DNA of 39,005 bases from Xanthobacter autotrophicus (GTDB lineage Bacteria > Pseudomonadota > Alphaproteobacteria > Rhizobiales > Xanthobacteraceae), in the NCBI RefSeq assembly GCF_029991245.1, contig NZ_JAIVFO010000025.1, positions 1 through 39,005 on the forward strand. Direction: 5' to 3'. The translations under genes and the position numbers were made by a program. This document shows, one piece after another, positions 31,622 to 39,005 of this stretch. Numbering within the stretch: the first letter of the stretch is position 1; each line of letters begins with the position of its first letter. Below the pieces are notes generated by a model. That model did not search any database. It was given only the letters and a program-made list of their open reading frames with translations, and was not told the origin of the DNA.

Positions 31622-34600
31622 ATGAACATGGAGCTTTCGCGCCGCCAGTTTCTGAAAACGGCGGGCGCGGGCGTGGCTGGAACAACCCTTGGGGCGATGG
31701 GCTTCGGCGCCATCGAGGAGGCCTATGCCTCCACCATCAAGCCGTTCCGCCTCGTCAACACCACGGAAGTGCGCAACACCTGCACCTATTGCTCGGTGGC
31801 CTGCGGCATCCTGATCTTTTCCAAGGGCAATCTTGCGAAGGGGGAAAAGGCCGACATCACCCATATCGAGGGTGACAGCGACCATCCCACCAATCGCGGC
31901 ACGCTCTGCCCCAAGGGCGCGGCCCTGCTCGACATCGTCAAGTCCGAGACGCGCCTGCAATATCCCATGATCCGGCGCGCGGGATCCGACAAGTTCGAGC
32001 GCATCACCTGGGACGCGGCGCTCGACAAGATCGCGCGCGCATTCAAGGACGACCGCGACGCCAACTTCATCGCCAAAAACAAGGACGGCGTGACCGTGAA
32101 CCGGTGGACCACCACCGGCTTCCTCGCCGCCTCGGCGACGACCAACGAAACCGCCTGGTGCACGTACAAGACGGTACGTTCGCTCGGCATGCTGGTGTTC
32201 GACAACCAGGCGCGGGTTTGACACGGCCCCACGGTGTCCAGTTTGGGCCCAACTTTTGGCCGTGGCGCGATGACCAATTCGTGGACCGACATTCGGAACA
32301 CGGACCTCGTCGTCATCATGGGCGGCAATGCCGCTGAAGCGCACCCGTGTGGATTCAAATGGGTTACGGAGGCGAAAGCCACCCGTGGCGCCAAGCTCAT
32401 CGTCGTGGACCCGCGCTTCACGCGCTCGGCCGCGGTGGCGGACTATTACGCGCCGATCCGCCAAGGCTCGGACATCGCCTTCCTCAATGGCGTCATCAAC
32501 TATTGCATCGCCAACGACAAGGTGCAGTGGGACTATGTGAAGGCGTTCACCAACGCCAGCTACATCGTCAAGGAGGGCTTCGCCTACCAGGACGGGCTGT
32601 TCACCGGCTACGATGCGGAAAAGCGCGACTACAACCGCTCCACCTGGGACTATGACATCGGTCCCGACGGCTATGCGGTGGTGGACGACACCCTCCAGCA
32701 TCCGCGCTGCGTGTGGAACCTGCTGAAGGCCCACGTCGCCCAGTACACGCCCGAGTTGGTGGAGCGCATCACCGGTACGCCGAAGGACAAGTTCCTGAAA
32801 GTGGCGTCCATGATCGCGGAGTGCTCGTCCAAGACCAAGACGATGACCTCCATGTATGCGCTCGGCTGGACCCAGCATTCCAAGGGATCGCAGAACATCC
32901 GCACCATGGCGATGCTGCAGCTGATCCTCGGGAATATCGGCGTGCGCGGCGGCGGCATGAATGCGTTGCGCGGCCATTCCAACATCCAGGGGCTGACCGA
33001 CGTCGGGCTCATGTCCAACATGATCCCCGGCTATCTCACCCTGCCCACGGAGCGGGAACCCGACTTCAACGCCTACATGTCCACCCGCGGCTTCAAGCCG
33101 CTGCGTCCCAACCAGATGAGCTACTGGCAGAACTACAAGAAGTTCTTCGTCAGTTTCCAGAAGGCCATGTGGGGCGACGCCGCCACCGCGGAGAACAACT
33201 GGGCGTTCGACTACCTGCCCAAGCTCGACGTGCCGGCCTACGACATCCTGCGCGCCTTCGAGCTGATGAAGCAGGGCAAGATCAACAACTACGTCTGCCA
33301 GGGCTTCAACCCCATGCAGGCCTTCCCCAACCGGGGCAAGCTCGCCGAGGCGCTTTCGAAGCTCAAGCTGCTCGTGGTCATGGACCCGCTCCAGACCGAG
33401 ACCGCCCGCTTCTGGGAGAACCACGGCGTCTACAATCCGGCGGATACGGCGAAGATCCAGACCGAGGTGATCCAGCTGCCCACCACCTGCTTCGCGGAGG
33501 ACGAGGGTTCGCTGGTCAATTCCGGGCGCTGGATCCAGTGGCACTGGCCGGCGGGCTCGCCTCCGGGCGAGGCGCGGACCGATGCCGCCATCATGTCCGG
33601 CATCCACCTGCGGATGAAGGAGCTGTATCGCAAGGAGGGCGGCGCCTTCCCCGATCCCATCCTCAACCTGACGTGGAATTACAAGGACCCGCACGAGCCC
33701 ACCGCCGTCGAGCTTACCAAGGAGCTGAACGGCTCGGTGCTGAAGGACGTGCTGGACCCCAACGATCCCACCAAGAAGGTCCTGGAAGCCGGCAAGCAGG
33801 TGGCAAGCTTCGGCGTCCTGCGCGACGACGGCTCCACCGCGGCGGGCTGCTGGATCTATTCCGGCAGCTACACCGAGGCCGGCAACATGATGGCCCGGCG
33901 GGACAATTCCGATCCCGACGCCACCGGCGCCTACCTGAAATGGTCGTTCGCCTGGCCAGCGAACCGGCGCATCCTCTACAACCGCGCCTCCTGCGACATC
34001 GACGGCAAGCCGTGGGACCCCACGCGCAAGCTGATCGAGTGGGACGGGGCGAAATGGACCGGCTACGACGTGCCCGACATCGCCGTGACCGCCAAGCCGC
34101 AGGATGTGGGACCCTTCATCATGAACCCGGAAGGCGTTTCGCGCCTGTTCGCCCGGGGCATGATGCGGGAAGGCCCGTTCCCGGTGCACTACGAGCCGTT
34201 CGAGAGCCCGGTCGCCAACCTCATCGCCCCGAAGATCCGGGGCAATCCGGTGGCACGGGTGTTCAAGGACGACTTCGCCCAGTTCGCCGAGCCGGCGTCC
34301 AAGGAGTTCCCCTATGCGGCGACCTCCTACCGCCTGACCGAGCATTTCCACTACTGGACCAAGAACAACCACGTGAATGCGGTGCTCCAGCCCGAATTCT
34401 TCGTGGAAATCTCCGAGGAACTGGCGAAGGAGAAGAACATCGCCAATGCCGGCTGGGTCCGGGTGTGGTCGAAGCGCGGCTCCGTCTTCGCCAAGGCCTA
34501 TGTCACCAAGCGCATCCGTCCGCTGATGGTGGACGGCAAGCCGGTGCACATCGTGGGCATCCCCATCCACTGGGGCTTCGTGGGCGCGGCGAAGAAGGGC

Positions 34601-34708
34601 TTCCCGGCCAACGTGCTCACCCCGTTCGTGGGTGACGCGAACATCGAGACGCCCGAGTTCAAGGCGTTCCTGGTCAACATCGAGCCCTCCACCGGGCCGG
34701 TGGCGTAA
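31622..34708 (+). CDS. fdnG: Formate dehydrogenase major subunit, selenocysteine-containing
   Basis: Periplasmic molybdenum (bis-MGD) enzyme subunit oxidising formate to CO2; about 1028 residues (E. coli FdnG 1015). The Tat signal is LSRRQFLKTAGAG. An Fe4S4 ligand set is CTYCSVACGILIFSKG and, downstream, RGTLCPKGAA. The frame is interrupted by TGA at 32219-32221 in NQARV-U-HGPTVSSLGPTFGRGAMTN, exactly where E. coli FdnG has Sec196; the same frame then runs to TAA 34708. Residue 200 is therefore selenocysteine and not a stop, and this is not a broken gene. ATG 31622 follows GGAGG. First gene of fdnGHI-fdhE-selA. Confidence 0.97.
32219..32265 (+). promoter_or_regulatory. Selenocysteine UGA codon and bacterial SECIS element
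   Basis: Right after the UGA (32219-32221), CCACGG (32229-32234) pairs with CCGTGG (32260-32265). At the top GTCC (32236-32239) pairs with GGGC (32245-32248) around the loop AGTTT, which holds the GU expected for SelB binding. Position and shape match E. coli fdnG/fdhF elements. The bases also encode conserved FdnG residues. Confidence 0.88.
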
Positions 34709-34726
34709 GGAGAAGGAGAACCAGCC

Positions 34727-35668
34727 ATGTTTCCTCCGATCCCGAACCCTCCGGTCACCGCCACCCCGGCGAAGCTGGGCGACAATGACCTCATCCGGCG
34801 CTCGGCCTCCAACCTGCGGGTGCCGGTGGAGTTCAAGGAGCCAGTGGCCAAGCTCATCGACGTGTCGAAGTGCATCGGCTGCAAGGCCTGCCAGGCGGCG
34901 TGCCTCGAATGGAACGAACTCCATGAGGAGATCGGCACCTTCAACGGCTCCTACACCAACCCGCCGGACCTGACCGAGAACTCGTTGACGCTCATGCGCT
35001 TCACCGAGTGGGTGAACCCTGAGACCGACAACCTCGAATGGCTCATCCGCAAGGACGGCTGCATGCATTGCGCCGATCCGGGCTGCCTGAAGGCCTGCCC
35101 GGCGCCCGGCGCCATCGTGCAGTATTCCAACGGCATCGTGGACTTCGACCACGACAAGTGCATCGGCTGCGGCTATTGCGTGAAGGGCTGTCCCTTCAAC
35201 ATTCCCCGCATCTCCAAGACCGATCACAAGGCCTACAAGTGCACCTTGTGCTCCGACCGCGTGGCCGTGGGCCAGGGTCCCGCCTGCCAGAAGGCGTGCC
35301 CCACCCAGGCCATCGTGTTCGGCACCAAGGCGCAGATGAAGGAATGGGCCGAAGGGCGCATCACGGATCTGAAATCCCGCGGCTACAAGAATGCGGGCCT
35401 CTACGATCCGCCCGGCGTCGGCGGCACCCATGTGATGTACGTGCTCCAGCACGCCGACCAGCCCTCCCTCTATGCGGGCCTGCCGGACAATCCGCGCATC
35501 AGCCGCATCGTGGAAGCCTGGAAGGGCGTCACCAAATATGTCGGTCTCGGCGTCATAGGCTTCGCCGCCGTCGCCGGCGCCCTGCACTATCTGGTGGCGG
35601 GCGCCAACAAGGTGACGCCGGAAGACGAGGCCAACGCCGAGAAGCTGACCGGGGGAGGCCGTTCATGA
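34727..35668 (+). CDS. fdnH: Formate dehydrogenase iron-sulfur subunit
   Basis: Electron-transfer beta subunit of 313 residues carrying four [4Fe-4S] clusters. The cysteine groups are [46 protein letters not shown] and CTLCSDRV...CQKACP, in family order. A single C-terminal helix ([23 protein letters not shown]) anchors it to the membrane with the cluster domain in the periplasm, as in E. coli FdnH. It passes electrons from FdnG to the cytochrome b subunit. The start follows AAGGAGAAGGAG, 18 bases past fdnG, and the stop overlaps the fdnI start (ATGA). Confidence 0.96.
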   Translation: MFPPIPNPPVTATPAKLGDNDLIRRSASNLRVPVEFKEPVAKLIDVSKCIGCKACQAACLEWNELHEEIGTFNGSYTNPPDLTENSLTLMRFTEWVNPETDNLEWLIRKDGCMHCADPGCLKACPAPGAIVQYSNGIVDFDHDKCIGCGYCVKGCPFNIPRISKTDHKAYKCTLCSDRVAVGQGPACQKACPTQAIVFGTKAQMKEWAEGRITDLKSRGYKNAGLYDPPGVGGTHVMYVLQHADQPSLYAGLPDNPRISRIVEAWKGVTKYVGLGVIGFAAVAGALHYLVAGANKVTPEDEANAEKLTGGGRS

Positions 35669-36372
35669 GCGCGCCCTATGACGTGGAATCCGGCGATGCG
35701 GTCCATCCCGGCCACCCGGTGCAGGTGGACCGCTACACGGTGGGCGCTCGCATCAACCACTGGATCACGGCCATCAGCCTGATCCTTTTGGCGATTTCGG
35801 GCCTTGCCCTGTTCCACCCCAGCCTGTTCTTCCTCACCGGCCTGTTCGGTGGGGGACAGATGACGCGCACCCTCCATCCCTGGATCGGGGTGGTGCTGTT
35901 CTTCTCCTTCACCGGCATGTTCTTCCGCTTCTGGAAGGCCAACCTGTGGAAGAGCGAGGACGGCACCTGGATGCGGCGCATCCGCGACGTCATCGCCGGC
36001 CACGAGGAGAAGCTGCCCGAGCTGGGCAAGTACAATGCCGGCCAGAAGCTGGTGTTCTGGGGCATGTCGTTCCTGATCGTCGTGCTGATCGCCTCCGGCG
36101 TCGTGATCTGGAACGCCTATTTCTCCACCTTCACCAGCATCGGGCAGCAGCGGGTCGCCCTGCTGGTGCACGCCGTGGCGGCGGTGGCGATCATTTGCGT
36201 GTGGATCATCCACGTCTATGCCGCCATCTGGGTGAAGGGCACCATCAGCGCCATGACGCGCGGGCAGGTGACCGGCGGCTGGGCGTGGCGGCACCACCGC
36301 AAATGGCTCCGCGAACTCGTCTCCCGCAAGCCCCCCGGCAACTCGGGGACGCGGGGGACTCCCGCGGAATAG
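35665..36372 (+). CDS. fdnI: Formate dehydrogenase cytochrome b556 subunit
   Basis: Membrane diheme cytochrome b of 235 residues that takes electrons from FdnH and reduces quinone. Four hydrophobic spans are visible: [61 protein letters not shown] and [25 protein letters not shown]. Heme-ligand histidine candidates are in GARINHW, TLHPW, LLVHAV and IIHVY. The frame is open far upstream through fdnH, but the ATG at 35665, overlapping the fdnH stop by four bases with GGGGAGG before it, gives the family N-terminus. Confidence 0.95.
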   Translation: MSAPYDVESGDAVHPGHPVQVDRYTVGARINHWITAISLILLAISGLALFHPSLFFLTGLFGGGQMTRTLHPWIGVVLFFSFTGMFFRFWKANLWKSEDGTWMRRIRDVIAGHEEKLPELGKYNAGQKLVFWGMSFLIVVLIASGVVIWNAYFSTFTSIGQQRVALLVHAVAAVAIICVWIIHVYAAIWVKGTISAMTRGQVTGGWAWRHHRKWLRELVSRKPPGNSGTRGTPAE

Positions 36373-36390
36373 TTCGAGGCGTATAATGCA

Positions 36391-36420
36391 AGCCCGGCTG
36401 CGGCCTCGCGCGGCCGGGCT
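36391..36420 (+). terminator. GC-rich hairpin after fdnI
   Basis: AGCCCGGC (36391-36398) pairs with GCCGGGCT (36413-36420), 8 bp around a 14-base GC-rich loop. It lies 18 bases past the fdnI stop. The following bases (GTCAGAGCGTTTTA) are only weakly U-rich, so it may partly terminate or protect fdnGHI mRNA and lower fdhE-selA expression. Confidence 0.5.
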
Positions 36421-36435
36421 GTCAGAGCGTTTTAG

Positions 36436-36481
36436 CGCGTTTTCTTCACGCGAACCGGTATCCACTTCGCTCGAAAACGCT
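36436..36481. repeat. Dispersed 46-bp repeat, copy 2
   Basis: Same orientation and sequence as 1467-1512 except one base (T at 36459). It keeps the terminal inverted repeat GCGTTTTC / GAAAACGC. It lies between the fdnI hairpin and fdhE, ending 34 bases before the fdhE start. The CTAGAGCG inverted repeat found with copy 1 is absent here. Confidence 0.85.
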
Positions 36482-36515
36482 CTTGCACGTGACCCGTGAG
36501 GTTCGTGAGGTTTAA

Positions 36516-37457
36516 ATGGTGCGTTCGTCCGGTCCGTTCTCCAGTCCTCCCGGCTCCATCATGCCCGACCCCTCGGTGCTGGAAGGGGTCACCGCGCCGG
36601 CCTTTGCCCACCTGCCGGACCCGGCGACCCTGTTTGCGCGCCGCGCCGAGCGCTTCAGCCGTCTGGCGCAGGGCCATCCGCTCGGCGCCTATCTCTCGTT
36701 CCTGGCCCACGTCGCCCGCGCCCAGCATGTGGCGGCGGAACGCGCCCCCGCGCCCGAACCGGCCGATGCGGAAGCGGTGGAACGCGCCCGGACCCACGAG
36801 ATGCCGCCGCTGGACCGCAGCCACTTCACCGCGGATGCGGCGTTCGAATCCATCTTCGACCGGCTGTTGTCCCAGGCCCGCGCCATCGAGAAGCCGGAGC
36901 CGGCAGAGGCTGCGCTCGCCCGGGTGCTGGCCGCCTCGGACGCGGAGCATGGCGAGATGATCCGCAACGTGCTCGCCGATGCCATTCCGGTTGAAGCGCT
37001 GGCCGAGCATCTTTATGTGGCGGCGGCGCTCCAGGTGCATTTCGCCCGCCGCGCCTCGGGTCTCGACGCCACGCGCCTGGTGCCGGTGGGGGAGGGCGTC
37101 TGCCCGGCCTGCGGCGGCCCCCCGGTGGCGAGCGTGGTGGTGGACTGGCCCGCCGCCCACGGCGCGCGCTACTGCGCCTGCTCCCTGTGCGGCACCCTGT
37201 GGAACGTCGTGCGGGTGCGCTGCACCGCCTGCGGCTCCACCGGGGGCATCGCCTATCAGGAAGTGGAAGGCGGAGACGGGTCCATCAAGGCCGAGACCTG
37301 CGACACCTGCCACTCCTACGCCAAGGTTCTCTACCTCTCGAAAGACCCGGATCTCGATCCCGTCGCCGACGACGTGGCCAGCCTCGGCCTCGACCTCAAG
37401 CAGAAGGAGGGGCCCTACCGGCGCTCCACCTTCAACCCCTTCCTGCTGGGCTATTGA
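36516..37457 (+). CDS. fdhE: Formate dehydrogenase accessory protein FdhE
   Basis: Cytoplasmic maturation factor of 313 residues required for active respiratory formate dehydrogenase, acting before Tat export. The N-terminal helical half ends with LAEHLYVAAALQVHFARRASGL. The C-terminal rubredoxin-like half has iron-binding pairs CPACGG, CACSLCGTLW, CTACGS and CDTCHSYAK, all intact, and closes with KQKEGPYRRSTFNPFLLGY. ATG 36516 is used; ATG 36561 (MPDPSVLEG) is a possible later start. selA begins 9 bases after its stop. It is separated from fdnI by a hairpin and the dispersed repeat. Confidence 0.95.
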   Translation: MVRSSGPFSSPPGSIMPDPSVLEGVTAPAFAHLPDPATLFARRAERFSRLAQGHPLGAYLSFLAHVARAQHVAAERAPAPEPADAEAVERARTHEMPPLDRSHFTADAAFESIFDRLLSQARAIEKPEPAEAALARVLAASDAEHGEMIRNVLADAIPVEALAEHLYVAAALQVHFARRASGLDATRLVPVGEGVCPACGGPPVASVVVDWPAAHGARYCACSLCGTLWNVVRVRCTACGSTGGIAYQEVEGGDGSIKAETCDTCHSYAKVLYLSKDPDLDPVADDVASLGLDLKQKEGPYRRSTFNPFLLGY

Positions 37458-37466
37458 GGGGCGGTC

Positions 37467-38933
37467 ATGTCAGCGCATGTTGTGTCAGCGCACGCCGCCG
37501 CACCCCTGGTCGCCCGCCCCGGGGCCGCTCCCGACGCGCCCCTGCGCGTGCTGCCCTCCGTCGATGCCGTGCTGAAGACGCAGATCGCCCGCGCCGCCAC
37601 GGAACGCCACGGCCGCCAGGCGGCCACCGCGGCCGTGCGCGCCGCCCTCGACGAGCGCCGCGCCGCCCTGCGCGCCGGCGCCGGCAGCCCGGCGACGCCG
37701 GAGGAGATCGCCGCCGCCGCCCTCGCCCGGCTGGACGCGGCGGCGGCCCCCAGCCTCAGGCCGGTGTTCAACCTCACCGGCACGGTGCTGCACACCAATC
37801 TGGGCCGCGCCATCTTCGCCGAGGAGGCGGTGGAAGCGGCGGTGCGGGCCATGCGCAGCGCGGTCGCCCTGGAATACGACCTCGACGGCGGCAGGCGCGG
37901 CGAGCGCGACGACCATGTGCGCAGCCTCGTCTGCGAGCTGACGGGGGCGGAAGACGCCACCCTCGTCAACAACAACGCCGCCGCCGTGCTGCTGGTGCTG
38001 AACACCCTGTCGCTGGGCCAGCCGGCCATCGTCTCGCGCGGGGAGCTGATCGAGATCGGCGGCGCCTTCCGCATGCCGGAGATCATGCGCCGGGCCGGCG
38101 CGGAGCTGGACGAGGTGGGCACCACCAACCGCACCCATGCCCGCGACTATCGCGACGCCATCCGTCCCGAGACCGGCGTGATCCTGAAGGTGCATACCTC
38201 CAACTACCGCATCGAGGGCTTCACCAGGGAGGTATCGCCGCGCGAGCTGGCGCAGATCGCGCAGGCCGGCGGAGTGCCGCTCATCAACGACCTCGGCTCC
38301 GGCACCCTGGCGGACCTCACCCGCTACGGGCTGGTCCACGAGCCCACGGTGCGGGAAGCGGTAGCCGAGGGGGCGGGCATCGTCACCTTCTCCGGCGACA
38401 AGCTGCTCGGCGGCCCGCAGGCGGGCTTCATCGTGGGCCGGCGCGACCTCATCGCCAGGATCAACAAGAATCCCATGAAGCGGGCGCTGCGGCTGGACAA
38501 GGTGCGCCTTGCGGCCATCGAGGCGACGCTGCGCCTCTACCGCGACCCCGATCGCCTCGCCGAGCGCCTGCCCACACTGCGATACCTCACCCGCCGATCG
38601 GAAGACATGGCCGCCCAGGCCGCGCGCCTCGCGCCCGCCATGGCCACGATCCTCGGGTCCTCCTTTACCATTGACGCTACGGCATGTCGCAGCCAGATCG
38701 GCTCCGGCGCCTTGCCGATGCAGACGCTGGATGGCGTCGGCCTTGCCATTCGCAGCCGCGACGGCAGCGGCGGCGCACTCAACCGGCTCGCCGATGGGCT
38801 GCGCCGCCTGCCGGTTCCGGTCATCGGACGGATTGACGATAACGCTCTTGTGCTCGATTTGAGATGCCTTGAAGACGAAGCGGCGTTTCTTGCGTCCGTG
38901 ACCGCTTTGGAGGGGGCTCATGAGCTGGCTTGA
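37467..38933 (+). CDS. selA: L-seryl-tRNA(Sec) selenium transferase
   Basis: PLP enzyme that converts Ser-tRNA(Sec) to Sec-tRNA(Sec) with selenophosphate; 488 residues, slightly longer than usual because of an Ala/Pro-rich N-terminus before LRVLPSVDAVLKTQIARAA. Conserved parts include VFNLTGTVLHTNLGRAIFAEEAVEA, YDLDGGRRGERDDHV, NNNAAAVLLVLN, GTTNRTHARDY, SNYRIEGFT and FSGDKLLGGPQAG, whose lysine is the Schiff base. It begins nine bases after fdhE with GAGGGGCGG. The next gene overlaps its 3' end by 14 bases. Confidence 0.96.
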   Translation: MSAHVVSAHAAAPLVARPGAAPDAPLRVLPSVDAVLKTQIARAATERHGRQAATAAVRAALDERRAALRAGAGSPATPEEIAAAALARLDAAAAPSLRPVFNLTGTVLHTNLGRAIFAEEAVEAAVRAMRSAVALEYDLDGGRRGERDDHVRSLVCELTGAEDATLVNNNAAAVLLVLNTLSLGQPAIVSRGELIEIGGAFRMPEIMRRAGAELDEVGTTNRTHARDYRDAIRPETGVILKVHTSNYRIEGFTREVSPRELAQIAQAGGVPLINDLGSGTLADLTRYGLVHEPTVREAVAEGAGIVTFSGDKLLGGPQAGFIVGRRDLIARINKNPMKRALRLDKVRLAAIEATLRLYRDPDRLAERLPTLRYLTRRSEDMAAQAARLAPAMATILGSSFTIDATACRSQIGSGALPMQTLDGVGLAIRSRDGSGGALNRLADGLRRLPVPVIGRIDDNALVLDLRCLEDEAAFLASVTALEGAHELA

Positions 38934-39005
38934 CCGACTGAAGGGCAAGGGGGGACCGGGCGAGACGCCGGAGGCCGTCGCTCCGCCACGGGTGCGCCCC
39001 TTCCC
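38920..39005 (+). CDS. Unknown gene downstream of selA (start only)
   Basis: The ATG at 38920 follows GGAGGGGGCTC and overlaps the end of selA by 14 bases. The visible N-terminus is MSWLDRLKGKGGPGETPEAV, continuing Ala/Pro-rich to the end of the window. It is not the start of SelB, which would begin with a GTP-binding GHVDHGKT motif. I cannot name the product from 28 residues. The tight overlap implies it is translated with selA. Confidence 0.55.
   Translation, partial: MSWLDRLKGKGGPGETPEAVAPPRVRPF

Noticed and set aside
32219-32221. Nonsense mutation splitting fdnG into two pseudogene fragments
   Set aside because: The UGA sits at the conserved selenocysteine position and is followed by a SECIS-like hairpin, with selA and selD nearby.
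31598-35587. Very long minus-strand frame (1329 codons) opposite fdnG-fdnH
   Set aside because: Antisense shadow of high-GC genes with strong codon bias; its composition is unlike a protein family, and the plus strand is unambiguous.

Overview
The window is high-GC DNA with alphaproteobacterial character. The signs are GTG starts, ATGA/GTGA gene overlaps, a CtrA-like site, and a dispersed repeat of a kind common in Rhizobiales. A Xanthobacteraceae-type organism (Xanthobacter, Azorhizobium, Ancylobacter, Starkeya) is my best guess from protein style and gene mix, but this is inference. I see no rRNA, tRNA, CRISPR array, insertion sequence or phage gene. Nearly all the sequence is occupied by intact genes.

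Layout. 1-6.6 kb: 3' part of a quinone oxidoreductase, a small Pmp3-like membrane protein, a DHA2-type MFS exporter preceded by a composite dispersed repeat, the convergent pair rlmE-ppx/gppA, a short transaldolase, and a small hypothetical gene behind a CtrA-like site. 6.6-7.9 kb: an overlapping DUF2023-flavodoxin pair with a markedly AT-rich upstream region that contains an Irr-box-like sequence. 7.9-16.2 kb: gltS, a GntP-family permease paired with a patatin-like hydrolase, and an MFP-RND efflux operon. 16.3-22.6 kb: an accessory-looking locus with a divergent sugar porter, a DegT/AHBA-synthase-type aminotransferase, a second sugar porter, a 114-residue unrecognised protein and a GMC oxidoreductase. 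22.7-28.1 kb: TauE/SafE permease, a 110-residue hypothetical, a PhnB-like VOC protein, a secondary-alcohol-type zinc dehydrogenase, an APH/P-loop kinase fusion and a secreted or anchored Gly/Pro-rich protein. 28.2-39.0 kb: a selenium/formate block with selD, a Tat-exported transglutaminase-like protein and a TlpA-like thioredoxin on the minus strand, then fdnGHI-fdhE-selA and the start of an unknown gene on the plus strand.

The clearest functional unit is the formate dehydrogenase block. fdnG is one gene of about 1028 residues interrupted by an in-frame UGA (32219-32221, residue 200) and followed at once by a SECIS-like hairpin. selD supplies selenophosphate, selA makes Sec-tRNA, fdhE matures the enzyme, and fdnH/fdnI carry electrons from the periplasmic active site into the membrane. 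selB and selC are not in the window.

The best candidate for an undescribed system is the 16.3-22.6 kb locus. Its enzymes could oxidise a sugar or cyclitol to a ketone (GMC protein) and interconvert ketone and amine (PLP aminotransferase), with two sugar-porter transporters. The small protein overlapping the GMC gene may be a partner subunit. Substrate and direction cannot be read from the sequence.
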